NCBI GenBank assembly: GCA_016758965.1
Contig: JAEPRB010000300.1
Location: 1 to 43,623 of the forward strand
Length of the DNA stretch: 43,623 nucleotides
Direction of reading: 5' to 3'
Origin: Circinella minor
Taxonomy: Eukaryota; Mucoromycota; Mucoromycetes; Mucorales; Lichtheimiaceae
Shown: in pieces, positions 8,929 through 20,624 of the stretch
How the letters are laid out: every line of letters begins with the position of its first letter
Numbering within the stretch: the stretch's first letter is position 1
Position numbers and translations under genes: made by a program
Notes under the pieces: model-generated
What the model saw: only the letters and a program-made list of their open reading frames with translations
The model's database searches: none
Told to the model about the DNA's origin: nothing

Positions 8929-10471
8929 CTAATTGGTTGGTGGCAGAGCCCCTAATACTAAACCAGTTCTGGTGGTAATCACACCATCATGAGAATCATA
9001 GAAGGAACCATCGGTGACATCTTCCATGTCATCAACTTTATCTTCACAACTAGAGAAGACTCAGAGCACACCTTCCTGCTTCCTCAGAAGCATGATAATC
9101 TTCATCATCATTATCTGAAGGGATAAGATGACCTCCAACTAGAACACCAGTAAGCTTGAGGGAGGGAGGGCTGGTAGTAATCCCTTCTTGTTTCCTAAAA
9201 ACATGATCTCCTGAGTGAGCACCTGAATCTTTCTTAGAGAGGTCTTGTTTGATATTATTATTATTTTCCTTTTCCAAGGATTCTCCAATTTTTGTTGGTT
9301 GTACTCCTTTGATATGTTGAGATATTTTTTTAACCCCTGAATCTGAGCCATTTTTATTCTTCACAGGTGGAAAAGCTACTGGTGGAGGAATGTTGTTCTT
9401 AGTAGGTTGTGCAGTCTTAGTGATCTGCTTGGGAGAGCTTTTCCGGGTGGAAGCTTTTGATTTACTGGTTGCTAGAACTTCTTTGGCTGAAGCCAATTCA
9501 CCTGAATTAAGTTTAGACTTCTTGTGATGAAATAAATTCATAGGAAACAGGCAAGCTGAAGCAATATATTCCAGACGATCACAATTGAAACAACGACAAT
9601 CAGGATGAACTGGACAATCCTTCATAGAATGTGAAGTGTCATGACAATACCTACAATATACCCCCATATCCGCCTATATGGCATAAAAGCTGCAAACTTC
9701 CCCTGTACCTGTAGTGCCCCAATGCATTCGATATTCTAGAGTAACAAAATCTTTACCTACGGTCTTACTTAGTACAACAAATCCACGACTGCCAAACCAT
9801 CTACCATTTGGTTCTTCATAGAGCCCTAGTTGGAGAATTTTACTATATTGTGACAAACATTTGTAGAGCCTAGATTCTAGTTCATGACATGAGAGTATGG
9901 GTAATTGTGATAGTCCAACTCTGGTTACCTCCTGATCAGGCAGAAGAGACCAAAACACAGGGATGGAATGCATTTCTGAAAGCTGTAGAGGCTTGGCGTA
10001 AGCTTGTTGACAAGCTTGTTCAGAATTAAGGACGACTTCGTACTATAGAGCATGTCCATTTTCTCGATGATATGTAATCCCTAATCTGACCCCAATGGGG
10101 AAGGACTGTCTTGCTTGATTATGAAAAATGGTAGGATCAGCTTCTTCATAGGTAAGATCATAGAACACACTGTATTCCTCAGAACCATGTCTAAACACAG
10201 GTGTGAATTCTGGTGTACTATTCAAAATGGTGTCTGGAAGTGTAACACCTGAAGGAGAATTTGCTGAGAGATGGTGAATCCAATGTCCTTTGGTGACTTG
10301 GGCATACGAGCGATATGATACTTTATTATTAGAGACTACTGGGTTGGTATCTTTGTTATTGTTGGCCATTGACCTGGCGTCAACTGTGGACCCACCAGGC
10401 TTTTTATTCATAATAGAATAACTTTGGTAAAGGTGTATTATAAATTGTTTTTTTTGTGAGAATAAAATCAA
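8929..10471 (-). pseudogene. Decayed LINE ORF1 (gag-like, CCHC zinc knuckles)
   Basis: One reading frame runs from 10471 to about 9050 with only two internal stops. Both are TAG, at 10043-10045 and near 9674-9676; the three open pieces are exactly in phase. A one-frame shift near 9060 then joins an acidic tail (CEDKVDDMEDV) that ends at TAG 8929-8931. The N-terminal part is a globular gag-like region with KVSYRSYAQVTKG. The last third has a CCHC knuckle C-x2-C-x4-H-x4-C (CRYCHDTSHSMKDC). A second knuckle has Tyr in place of His (CFNCDRLEYIASAC). A Ser/Lys/Pro-rich tail follows. The knuckles and layout fit ORF1 of L1-like LINEs common in fungi of this group; the family assignment is an inference. 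No ORF2 follows. Confidence 0.65.
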
Positions 10472-10594
10472 GTAAATAGAATGAAATATACAGTATTGCC
10501 GTGATGTTATGTAGTAATATAGTATATATGTAATTATTCATAATATGAATTCGATTTATATCAAAAAAGGTAATTTTTTTAAGAGAAACCGGGA

Positions 10595-10684
10595 AGACCT
10601 TATGACAAAAAATACAAATACTATGACAAACAAAAGAAAAATTTCAAACTCGAAAACTTCGTTCCGAAGATCTATGCGATCTAA
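10595..10684 (+). pseudogene. Gypsy integrase-tail fragment
   Basis: A short frame reads YDKKYKYYDKQKKNFKLENF then VPKIYAI and stops. It resembles the Lys/Tyr-rich linker before the GPY/F region of Gypsy integrases. It lies about 50 bp before a purine tract and an LTR-like start in the expected order. The fragment is short, so the call is tentative. Confidence 0.4.
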
Positions 10685-10735
10685 ACAAAAATAAATAATT
10701 ATATAAGCACAAACATAAATAATGAGAAGCAACCT

Positions 10736-10888
10736 GAGAGGGGGTAATGTGATAATCCTACCTACCTACCATTAATAATAAATAATAATAATATACACCG
10801 ATCTAACTCAAATATAATAATATCAGTTACTTCTCTATTATATCATATCAAACAAATTATACCAAATAAAACATATAATAATATGGGT
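10736..10888 (+). mobile_element. Polypurine tract plus truncated LTR start
   Basis: GAGAGGGGG (10736-10744) is followed after TAA by TGTGATAATCCTACC at 10748, the usual PPT-TG layout of a Gypsy 3' LTR. AT-rich sequence continues to where unrelated Gypsy pol coding begins near 10889. The LTR is not the Gypsy-1 type and its end is not visible. Confidence 0.5.
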
Positions 10889-11150
10889 CAATGGGTCATA
10901 CCAAAAAATGTAAAAGAAGTTTCAAGACTGATTAGGTTTTGTGCATTTCATTATCATTTTCTATCCAATTTATTTAATACAGCAGCACCACTTTGTAAAC
11001 TATTATGCAAGTCTGTTCCTTTCAAGTGGAACCACTAAGAACAAGTAGCCTTTGACAAGCTAAAACATCCAATTATGCCATTACCCACATCGGTGTATCC
11101 TAATCCTAATCCTAACCTCTCTTACGAACTTCACGTCCTTTACCATTTTT
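10889..11150 (+). pseudogene. Gypsy RT/RNase H junction fragment
   Basis: The frame starting at CAATGG gives KNVKEVSRLIRFCAF, then NTAAPLCKLLC, FKWNH, one TAA stop, then EQVAFDKLKHPIMPLP and NPNLSYELHV. This follows the conserved Gypsy series KNVKEVRSFLGL...IAAPL..LLKK...F.W...CQ.AFD.LK. The region between RT and RNase H is therefore recognisable. The catalytic YxDD and the rest are gone. Confidence 0.75.
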
Positions 11151-11957
11151 GTTCGCTAAGTAATTATTTTAGATTAATTCCTATCGTCACTCTTACTTCC
11201 ACACATCTAAACATGTATAACTTTTCCTTTTACTACTAGGGGTTTTCAGTTATAATCACTCTACTCTCTTCTATAATATTTATAATTCTACACATTCATA
11301 CCACAAAGAAGCGACCATATGTCCAACAGTCAGTAAGTCTTCCATTCCATTTAAGAAATATAAATTTTAAACTATAGTACTTGAATTGAGATATGTTTTA
11401 AAAACAGCTGGTGATTAAGTTCATTTGATTCTAGTGTTTAAATTATTATTGGTAGGATGGTTGTTATCAATATCGTTTCAACTGTTATCTATGTATTCGT
11501 TTGCTGATATTTCACTGTCAAATCCTCAAATGTTATTATCTATATTTTCACCTATTTTGTTTGTTGTTGTTGTACATCTATAGATACTATTAAAATAATA
11601 ATTTTTACAACGTCACGTATCATAACACTTTATATAATTTTTTATCTTATATTGTTCAATATAAAATAAAAATATTTGTATATACATTTTTAATACCATG
11701 ATAGTGTCAAAAAAAATACTAATGAAAAAACTGTTTGGATGCCTACTTTTTAATACAACTCAGGTAAATAAAAGAGCAATGACATAACGATCAGTAGAAT
11801 TGTTATCAATTTTAGAGGATAATATAATATTTTCATGATAATTAAATTTATATAAAGAAGTTTTACAAGAAAAAGAAAAAAAAAATCACAATACCAAAAT
11901 GTACACGTGCGTTTATAATTAATAAAAATAAATGAATGAAACAAAAAAAAAACCAGT
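11151..11957. other. No gene seen
   Basis: AT-rich sequence between Gypsy fragments and the 3' end of the transporter pseudogene. No motif-bearing ORF or RNA gene. The right part must hold the downstream flank of the leftward transporter gene. Confidence 0.4.
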
Positions 11958-13726
11958 CTATCGTAATTCATATTGTTCTCGTGTATGATTTTTGTTAATA
12001 CTTAAATTATCATCACTGTCACTGTCAACATTATCCCGATAATTAGTCATAGCACCATCAACCATTAAAATAGGTGTACTTTCAGCAACCATACTATACA
12101 TTGGTTCTCGTGAATGACGATGATGTTCATTCTCATCATTATTATCCAACATGTCTTCCAATTCTTGTTCATGACCATCTTTACGTGCTTGTCGAGTAGC
12201 TCGTTGTATTTTTAACCAATTGTATAAAGCGATACCAAATAATGTAATACATAAACCAATAGAATTGATAATAGTTAAAATATCACCAAATACGAGTGTT
12301 GAAATAAAAATAGTTGCGACTTCCTATAATAATAATAAGAATTATCAAAGTTAATTACAATATAAATCCTTTTTTTTTATATTATTCATACATTAAAATT
12401 ACCTTAAAGATACCACAAACACTTAGTGTTACCACAGAAGTTCGTTTAATTAAAAAGAATTCCGCCATTATCATACAAAATGCCAAACAACCACCAGCAA
12501 GAATGATTCCAGTCTATGAAGAATTTTTTATAAATAAATTAAATTTGATGAAAAAAATAAATGAATAGTTTACTTACCTTCTGAAAATGAAATAAAAAAT
12601 GCACTACGGAAAATAGTTGGATAACCTTCAATTGGAGCGGCTCATATGAATAAAATGATACCTTGTGCAGGTGCTAAAAAGAAAATGGATGCAAATGGGT
12701 TTGTTAAACCCATACTTTCCTTTCGAAGTAAAACTTCAGTTAATGCCCATCGCATACCACCACATACAGAGGCAGTCATAACACAAATAAATCTAATTTG
12801 AAAAGTTAGGGATTTTTTTTTAATATAAGATAATAATAATTAATTATTAGAATAACTTACCCAACAATTTCAAATTCGGTTTCATCTGATACTATAAGAA
12901 GTACACCCAATGATAATAATGAAAATGATACCAATAAGTTTAAAACTTGGTTTTTCAAGACGAAAAAGAAATGCAAAAATAAGAACAAATGCAAGAGTAA
13001 GATGATTTACACATTGCTAATAATAAAATTATATATTAAAAAAAAGAAAAGAACATAAAACTATTAAAATTCAAATGAATAAGTTAATAAACTTACTATA
13101 AAATGATAAGATAATTGTTTTCAATGAAAAATTTGAAAGACCAATATCAAGACTAGTTGCTAATGCACAAGGAAATACTTTTAATCTAAAAGATAAAATA
13201 AATATTTCTTAATTAAAAAGAGTTTTGTCATAGATATCATTTTTCTTTTCTTTAATAAACATACATATAATCTTTTAAACCAGGTCGTTTAGTAGGTCGT
13301 ATTTTAGGTACTAAGAGTAAGGATAATCCAGCAAAAATAAATTGTACCACCATATGAGTACTTGAAACAAAAAGTGGAAATTGAAAATTATAATGTTCTT
13401 CAGAAAATTGAAAAAAGAAAAGGGGGGGAATGTTTCTCAAAAAAAAAAAAAAAGATCATTACCATGTTAATATCCATATTATGTTGATTGCAGACGATTT
13501 TATTAATGCAATGTTTTGTTGACTAAGTTTTTTTTTTTCCATTTGACTGATCAGGCAATAAACTTTCTGATGGTAATGATAAAGGATCGTTATCTTGTAA
13601 AGTATAAACATCACTTTCTATCGGAGATTGAGGTGTTGTTATATTATCCATCTTAATACCATGACGATGTTCCATCGCGATATTATTTGTTGCTGTCGCG
13701 CCATCTAACGATGCTCCATGTATCAT
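11958..13726 (-). pseudogene. SLC35C2-like (triose-phosphate-translocator fold) transporter, disrupted
   Basis: Family members are multi-pass Golgi/ER transporters of nucleotide sugars or related solutes. Exons on the minus strand: 13463-13726, about 13265-13437, 13097-13185, 12861-13016, 12578-12792, 12403-12513 and 11958-12323, separated by GT-AG introns. Family signatures seen: NFQFPLFVSSTHMVVQF, LATSLDIGLSN, RLEKPSFKLIG, RWALTEVLLRKESMGLTNPF, MAEFFLIKRTSVVTLSVCGI and EVATIFISTLVFGD, then an acidic soluble tail. Damage: an 11-T run (13528-13538) puts the N-terminus out of frame; an extra base near 12999; an extra G near 12906-12908; nonsense TGA at 12642-12644 where Trp fits (FI*AAPIEG); a phase mismatch at the 12513/12578 junction; and no intact link from TM1 to TM2. 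Several breaks could be consensus errors. Confidence 0.75.
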
Positions 13727-14117
13727 ACAGACAAAAAAAAAATATTACTATGAAAATAATAAGATAACAAAAAAAAAGGACCTGTCTTTTAAAAAAAAAA
13801 TGCAGCAGGCGGGGTGGTCGCCCTTTTAGAACAATTGGATTTCTTAAGATTCATTTATGGTCCATCTAAGAAAAAAAAATGATCAGGGGTCAAGTTTCTA
13901 TGGGTTGTTATATATTATAGCTGTCGTCACTTAGTTCATCTAACAATAGAAACCCAATAGGTTTTATTTTCTCAATAATAATAATAATCAATCAATCAAT
14001 CAATCAGACAGATAATAAAATAATGTTCTTTTTTTTTAATTAATTAATTAATTATAAAAATAGATGTTTGTTTGTTTCTTCTTCTTTAAAGGAATAATCT
14101 TCTTTCTTTTTTTTTTT
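13727..14117. other. Intergenic, simple repeats
   Basis: Holds the likely promoter of the leftward transporter and the 3' flank of the G-patch gene. Low-complexity features include poly-A runs, AATC repeats near 13988-14006 and TTAA repeats near 14036-14052. No gene seen. Confidence 0.4.
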
Positions 14118-15503
14118 TTAGCCTTCTTCTTCTTCATATCGTCGTCGTGCCTAAAAATATAATAAAGAGAGACCCACAACAAAAATGAATTAAATGAAAA
14201 ATATGATAAAAAGATAACTACCATTTCTTTAGCTCGATCTTTATAGCTGTCTGAACCATTCGTAGTGGTGGATATACTTCGTTTTGAATGTGCTGCACCT
14301 AAACCAACACCTTGAGCATATTGTTCTGCAGCTATAGGATTTACAATACCAGCTGCATCTTTACCAAGACCTTCACCACGTCGCCATCCCATTTGTTGAA
14401 GCATACGTGCTCCAACATTATCACTTGTAATCGGTTTTTCTATTGATGTTATTGTGGTTGTTGTTGTTGTCCTGTGGGTTATAATTCCTTGATAATTAAG
14501 TTTCATTCTCTCTCTCTTTCTCTTTCTCTTTTTTTTCTTACAAAAAAAATTATTATTAAAAAAAAATCTCACTTGTCTACTATAGGTTGTTGTCTTTGTA
14601 CAGAAGATGATCGTATATTACGCTTTTGTTGGGATGGTATCACTGGTTTTTCAGGTTGACCATATGCCTGTCTTCTTTCAGCTGCTCGATTTCGATAATT
14701 TTGCTAATTGTGACAAGTTGAACTTTCTTGATCTTTTTTTTTTGTATTTATCATAACAGAAAAAAAAAGTATTCATTAAATAACTTACATCAACTAAACG
14801 TTCTTCTGCTTGTTCAGCATCTGTTTTAATATAACGTAATTTCATTTTTGCTTTTTCTACACAAACAGAATCTTGAAGATTTTTCTATAATAAAAATGAA
14901 TAATATAAGTTATATGTTGTTTTTTGTTTTTGTTTTTGATATTTTAATTCATCATACTTTGTGTAACTCAGATACTTGTTGATGTCTTTGTAAATCTTGA
15001 ATTGTTTTGAATTTACGCTGACATAATAAACAGGCCATAATCTTGACATCACCAAAATCCATAGTTAAAGTATTATTACTATCATCTAATCCAGTAGTTT
15101 CATCTTCATTTTTTTCAATTATTGATTCTTCTTTTAATTCAGCTTTCTTTTGATTCCATCGTTGAAGTTGACTATGAATCTAAAAAAAAAAGAAAACTTG
15201 ATAGTGTTTAGCAAACAAGAAATGGATTGTGGAAAAAATAAAAATAAGAATAAAAATAAAAACCTTTTTAGAAGCTAAAGGAACAACTTCTTTATCAGTT
15301 CGTTTTCGTTTTTTTTCAACTTCATCAGAATCATTGGATTTTGTTGTCGTTTTCGTTTCAGTTATTTGTTGTTTAGATGATTCGACTTCTTGTTTAGATA
15401 AATTGGTTTCTAAAGACTTTTCTTTATCTCCTGAAATTTGTTCAGTTGTTAATTTTGACTTAATAACAAATTTAAAACCGGCTGGTGATTTTTGTGGATG
15501 CAT
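14118..15503 (-). CDS. RBM5/RBM10-like C2H2 zinc finger and G-patch protein
   Basis: Six exons (15264-15503, 14958-15179, 14789-14884, 14573-14703, 14222-14471, 14118-14150) join in perfect phase to about 323 residues. The N-terminus (MHPQKSPAGFKFVIKSK) leads into a Lys/Glu-rich segment. A C2H2-type finger has C130-x2-C133-x12-H146-x6-H153. It is followed by a charged helix and NYRNRAAERRQAYG, the motif typical of RBM5/RBM10. A G-patch begins near residue 247 (MLQQMGWRRGEGLGKDAAG) and ends GVGLGA. The C-terminus is DRAKEMARRRYEEEEG. These features match the C-terminal half of RBM5/RBM10 splicing regulators. RRM domains are absent here, so it may be a short fungal homologue. G-patches usually activate DEAH helicases. 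The gene faces the Nup84-like gene head to head. Confidence 0.8.
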
Positions 15504-15640
15504 TTTTATGTTTGACTATATAAAAGAAGAGAGAAAGAAAAAAGGGAAGAAACGATAAAATAAATAAAATAAAGCTGATAGAGAAGCTTTCTCCGAAAAC
15601 CCCCCACCAACTTTTTTCTTTTATATATTAAACCCACTGA
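15504..15640. promoter_or_regulatory. Bidirectional promoter, 137 bp
   Basis: Lies between the start codons of the leftward G-patch gene (ATG at 15501-15503) and the rightward Nup84-like gene (ATG at 15641). It includes CCCCCCACCAAC-type pyrimidine/C-rich sequence (15598-15610) and TTTATATATTAAACC (15619-15633), a TATA-like stretch for the rightward gene. Function is inferred from position. Confidence 0.6.
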
Positions 15641-18098
15641 ATGAACGCAGAAAAAATATTGAACGCGTGCGATTTCAATCTTGATTCTGCCTTTGTTGAA
15701 GTTTTAGATAACCATCAAAATCATTTTGGAACTTCTCGATTATTAAACGATTTGTCTTCCTTGCTTCGAAGCAGGTACTCAGCATAAGAAATAAATATAC
15801 ATGTTGCTGACAATTCAAAAACTATATTGATTATAATATTTCTTTTTTAGATCAAATTATCTTGAACGTACAAAGAATCGATCAAAATCAAGTGAAATAG
15901 AGCTATTGATTCAAGAACAACATGTTTGGGATCTTCTTGAGACTATTTCAAGGTTCGTTTCTATCTCTTTAATAATACAAAAGGGTGATTTTTTTTATAA
16001 ATATATAAAAGCATTTAATAACTGACATACATAATATGTATATAGGATAAAACTTTCAGATTCATTAGCAGTTCGATATTCAGTGAGTTAAAAAAAAGAA
16101 CTTTTTTGTTTTTTATCTCGTAATGTAAATGATTGATATTATCCTTTAACACTCCTTTTTTTTTTTAAAGAAAATTAAGACATTTATTGAAAGTTTACCA
16201 ACTTCAAAACCATTATTGAAAAACAGTGATGATCTCAACCAAAAAATATTCCAAAGTTTTCGTCATGGTAATACCAAAGAAGCTATTAGTTTATCAGAAA
16301 GAGAAGATGAACCATGGCGAACAATGCTTCTTACAAGACATGTAAATGATATCCAACAAATAAAAGGTATGTATATTCAATTATACAATCAATTTTTTTT
16401 CTTTACTAATAAATAAACATAGATGGTTATCTAGTTGAATGGTTAGCAGATCAACGAACAGCATGGCGTGAAACTAATGGATTAATACAGTTTCAAGTAA
16501 ATGAAAATAATAATAATAAGATTGATTTTTGATAAAGTACTAAGTATATATTTATTATAGGATAAAGTGGATCAATATGAAACAGCAATAAATGGGATTG
16601 TAATGGGTGATATTAATCAGGTAAGTTTTTATCTTGATTTTTTATTTATTTACTTGGTTTATTATTGTTCAAGAAAAAAAAACGAATCCTTGACAATAAA
16701 TAGGTACTACCTGTATGTCATTCATGGAAAGATGTAGTATGGGCATATTACAATACACAAGTGGTAAAATCAATAGATGATCAAATATATGAATCAAAAT
16801 GTCAATCATCATTCTTATTGAATAATGAATATGTCAAAATTGCCAAGGAGAAGGATAATAATGAAAGGTAAAGTAACCTTTTCTTTTTACTTGCAATTAT
16901 AATAAAGGGGAGAATAATATCTAATTAACGAATAATAATTTAGCAATACTGGTATTTTATTTTTTCATAATGCTATTTTAGCAATCCTATCAGGTCATAT
17001 TTCACAATTTATTACCAATCTTGATATAACTACAAGACAAAAAATTGGACTTGGAGGAGAATGGGATTAAATAGTTTTATTTGAAAAACTAAATATCATA
17101 TAATAGTTTCGATATACACATTCGTGAACTTGTATTACGATTTACATCTGCTTTAATCATATATTATCATGAACATATGAATGAATCTTTAACGGATCAA
17201 ACAAATAATATTCTTCGACAATATGCAGAATTGAATGGAAAAAGAAATACACTCAGAGTATGTTTTATTTCCCCCACAAGAATAAAAATGATTAAACTAA
17301 ACTAATCATTTAATAAATATAGCCTAAAGTACTTGCTTATTATGCAGCTTATTTACCCAAGACATTACAAATTGATCTTGTTTCCAGGTTTTTCTCTAGT
17401 ACGGTTAAATGGCAAATAATAATTTTTCTTCGTACAATTTTGATTTACCAACAAAAAAAAACTACTACTACCTCGTTTTTTGTTAGACTATGACTGGGAT
17501 GAGGATGAACAATCAATTTTATACGATATGGGAAGACAATTTAATTTGAATATAGTTTGTATTGCAAGAAGAACAGCAGCAAATGAAATTGATACTTTTT
17601 TGGAAGAAGAGGTATTATATTTTTTTTATATCACTTTTGTTATCAGATAAAGAGTCAATTAATTAATAATAATTATATAGACTTCAAAAAAACAAATAAT
17701 GTCTCGAGCCATTCGACTTGAAGATGATATCTCCGAACGTGCTAAGCGGTGCTTACGAACTTTTAAATGGTTATTAATGGACGAAACCTTGTATTTTGAT
17801 GCAGCTTGTTTTGCAAACCAGCTTATCCGCCATGCTTTAGGTATAATCCGTAAAAAAAAAACTTTCTAAATTTGTATTATGCATTAAACAACTTCTCTTT
17901 TTTTTTTACACGGTCTTGCTCCGCGCCACTCCTTCTTTAGCCACGAGTAATAACCAATCAGCAGAAGAGATTCTTACTATTTTACCTGTTTCAATTACAA
18001 ATGTCTGTGTACTACAATTACAAGAAAAAGTTGCATTATTAGATGAATTAAATGAATTTGAAAATTATCGACAATTATTATTAGGAGATAATCTTTAA
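15641..18098 (+). CDS. Nup84/Nup107-like nucleoporin, with damaged junctions
   Basis: The family forms part of the Y-complex scaffold of the nuclear pore. Exons: 15641-15774, 15851-15952, 16046-16082, 16171-16366, 16423-16496, 16561-16620, 16704-16867, from 16944, 17107-17257, 17323-17387, 17487-17611, 17681-17840 and about 17914-18098. Phase is perfect through exon 7. Family signs are LIQEQHVWDLLETI, the helical repeat GNTKEAISLSEREDEPWRTM (Nup107 has a similar ...QPWRA), VLPVCHSWKDVVWAYYNT, and an all-helical C-terminal half. Problems: TAA at 17068-17070 ends exon 8 before any donor; exons 10 and 11 do not join in phase; the last exon fits only if the acceptor dinucleotide at 17912-17913 is GG instead of AG. 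Either the gene is decaying or the consensus has errors. Alternatives are other alpha-solenoid nucleoporins. Confidence 0.65.
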
Positions 18099-18433
18099 AG
18101 AAGAAGAAGAAAAGGACGTTGTAAAATAAATAAAAAAGAATATTATTATTATTCCTGATACTATAATGTAAATCATCATTTCTATTCTTTTTTAGTAGGA
18201 AAATATCATTATCTAATATATTGTTAAGTTATGTGTTATGTCATGAATAAGAACTAGCCTTACCTTTTTTTGTTATTCTACCGACTTTTATAAACAGTAA
18301 AGTAATGATAAGGTGGTACAATGAAAAGTTCCGCAACTATTCTTTATTTTGAGACCATATTAAAGTTCATACATTTCATAAATTTCATCAATATGTAAAA
18401 ATAACACTTTTTTTTTTTTTTAAATCTTGAAGG
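18099..18433. other. Intergenic between Nup84-like and CipC-like genes
   Basis: Short AT-rich region with poly-T runs. The missing first exon of the CipC-like gene should lie here if it exists, but no convincing ATG exon with a donor was found. Confidence 0.4.
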
Positions 18434-18857
18434 GGTCTTTTCGATAAATTCAGCTCTGATCACGAAGAAGTTCACAAGGAAGACAAGCACGAAGGTTCTT
18501 TCACTCATGAATTGATTGCTGGTGCCGCTGCTTACCAAGCTGCTAAGGCCTACAACGAACATTGTGAAAAGGAAGGCAAGCCTCAAGATCACGCCATGGC
18601 CAAGTAACTTCTCGCTGGTCTTGCCGGTGGTGTTGTTGACAAGTTGTAAGTTTTAAAAAAAAGATGTGTAAATTGGGAGGGAATGATAAGAACAATGTGA
18701 ATATTTCAACTGAATATATTGACTAATAATATTTATTTCTAAATTATTTAATAACAGGATCGAAACCAAGGGTTTGGATGCTATTGACAAGATCAAGGCC
18801 AAGAAGCACGCTGAAGAACAATTGGGCAGCTACTATGACAATGAACTTAAGAACTAA
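18434..18857 (+). pseudogene. CipC-like (DUF3759-type) small protein, interrupted
   Basis: Two exons (18434-18645 and 18758-18857, GT-AG) read LFDKFSSDHEEVHKEDKHEG, then SFTHELIAGAAAYQAAKAYN and, after the break, KLIETKGLDAIDKIKAKKHA and EEQLGSYYDNELKN. The ELIAGAAAYQA...DKL.ETKGLD..DK.KAKKHAEEQ pattern is that of the CipC/DUF3759 family, small soluble fungal proteins of unsettled role in stress or antibiotic response. A TAA at 18605-18607 stands where the family has Glu (AMAK*LLAG); GAA to TAA would do it. No start codon was found upstream. The codons are strikingly C-ending (AAG, GAC, TTC, GCC), unlike the AT-ending codons of the neighbours, which suggests a highly expressed ancestor. Confidence 0.7.
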
Positions 18858-20624
18858 AAAGGTTTCTTACTTTTCATCCATCCCATTCCCGAATTATTTT
18901 TACATCCTTTTTTTTTTCCCTCCAAATACCAACCTAACATTATTTTTTTCATAATGTTGTTGTATCATAGTTTGTCCTTATTAAAATAAATAAAAAAAAG
19001 ATACCAAACACGGTTATCTAAAAAAAAAACATAATCTTATATTATTTTTTTGTGTTGTAAATGGGATTAAAGTCAACTTGATATTATAAATACGATAAAT
19101 AGATAAAAGAGTACTTGCATCTAAAATAATGATTAGTTCCGTCGTCTAGCGTATTTTATTACGCGTCATCGTGTGAGTATAATTCAGGTACACAAACACA
19201 CAATCAAAATGCTACAAGTTATTCTCACCTGTAGAACTTGGGGGGGGGGTTGTGGAAATATATCATTTAAACATGTTCAGCACCATGACGATCATAGGAG
19301 CCAATAAAAATCATTCTAACATGTTCGTGTACGTTAATATTTTTTATGTAGATTATTTTCTTACTATAAAATTGTTTATTTGTTATTTCTTGTTATAACG
19401 TTTCATGTTACGCCTACATATATTTGACGAGACTCATCCAAAGGCGTTTTGATGTTCTTTGGTTTTACAAGTTATTACTTAGTGCCTTTACTTTGTTTGG
19501 AGGTGAGGTTCAGTCATAACATTTCTTGTGCACATGTAGTTTGATAATTTTACTGTTGTAGCTTATGAAAAAAAAAACGAAACGTACATTATTTTATATA
19601 TAAAATTTATTTGACAATTTTCAATTATTTATTGAACCGATATACTTTTTATTTTATAAGCTTAAAATATATATAAATAATAATTCGAAAAAAAAACACT
19701 CGGTTTTCATAATGTTTAGTGTTTTACTATACATATACCTAATTGCTTACATCAATATCATTCTCAGTTTATTTATAATAAAAATCTATTAAGACTTATT
19801 ATTATGCTTAATGGCGTTTTCAACAACTTTGTCATATTTTGTAAATAAAGACTTGTATATTTTACTTTTCATTAAAGGAGTCGATCCACTGGAAAAAAAA
19901 GTGAATAGTTTAGAAAGAGCTTACTTATGTGTTATAAATGGGTTATAAATATATTAACCACTTGTTACAGTTAGATTCACAAGTGAAAACATGAGCAACA
20001 TTGTTTTATGAATACTTTAGCTTTAAGTATTCCATATTGATTTCTTGACATTATTATTTTGTTTATTATTTTTTTTACGCCAAGATCTGCATTAATATAT
20101 TACTTTATATTTTTGCTGTGAAAAAAAAAAAACTTAAAACGATAGGTATCTTTAGTGCAGATGGATTGAACTGATTATGTCAAATCGCTTAGAAAAAATG
20201 ATGTATAGACTATTTAACCAGGAAAAAATAACAGTAATAAAAAAAACGAGGGAATCGGTTTGTCTACCGTATCTTATATTAGTTTGATATTATTTAACAA
20301 GAAGTCATACGCGATTTGCAAAGTAGTGCTATTCTAAAACTACTCAATCATAATCCAGATCAAGAGATCGGGGTGTTAATTTTTACTTCAAAATCAGTGA
20401 GAGAGAGAGCATATACGAAAAAAAAAAGATATACACTCTTTCTCTTGGGTTCTCTTGAGTCTTTTGGTATGATAAAATGCGATGTAAAAAGTAACTGATT
20501 CACAAGTGAATTCTCAAGAATACAAAAGAGTATATCTTTGATCACATTGACTTTATATAAATCAATAACTACATAATTATGGTAAGCAATTGGACGTACT
20601 TTTTTTTTCTTTTTTCTTGACAGA
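18858..20624. other. Long AT-rich region, no gene supported
   Basis: Scanned on both strands without finding motif-bearing ORFs. A G9 run occurs near 19240-19249, and poly-A and poly-T runs are common. Short ORFs on both strands near 20316-20650 have simple, unconvincing composition. Confidence 0.4.

Noticed and set aside
19136..19190. Possible tRNA starting TTCCGTCGTCTAGC
   Set aside because: The start resembles a D-arm region but no anticodon stem, T arm or B box can be drawn.
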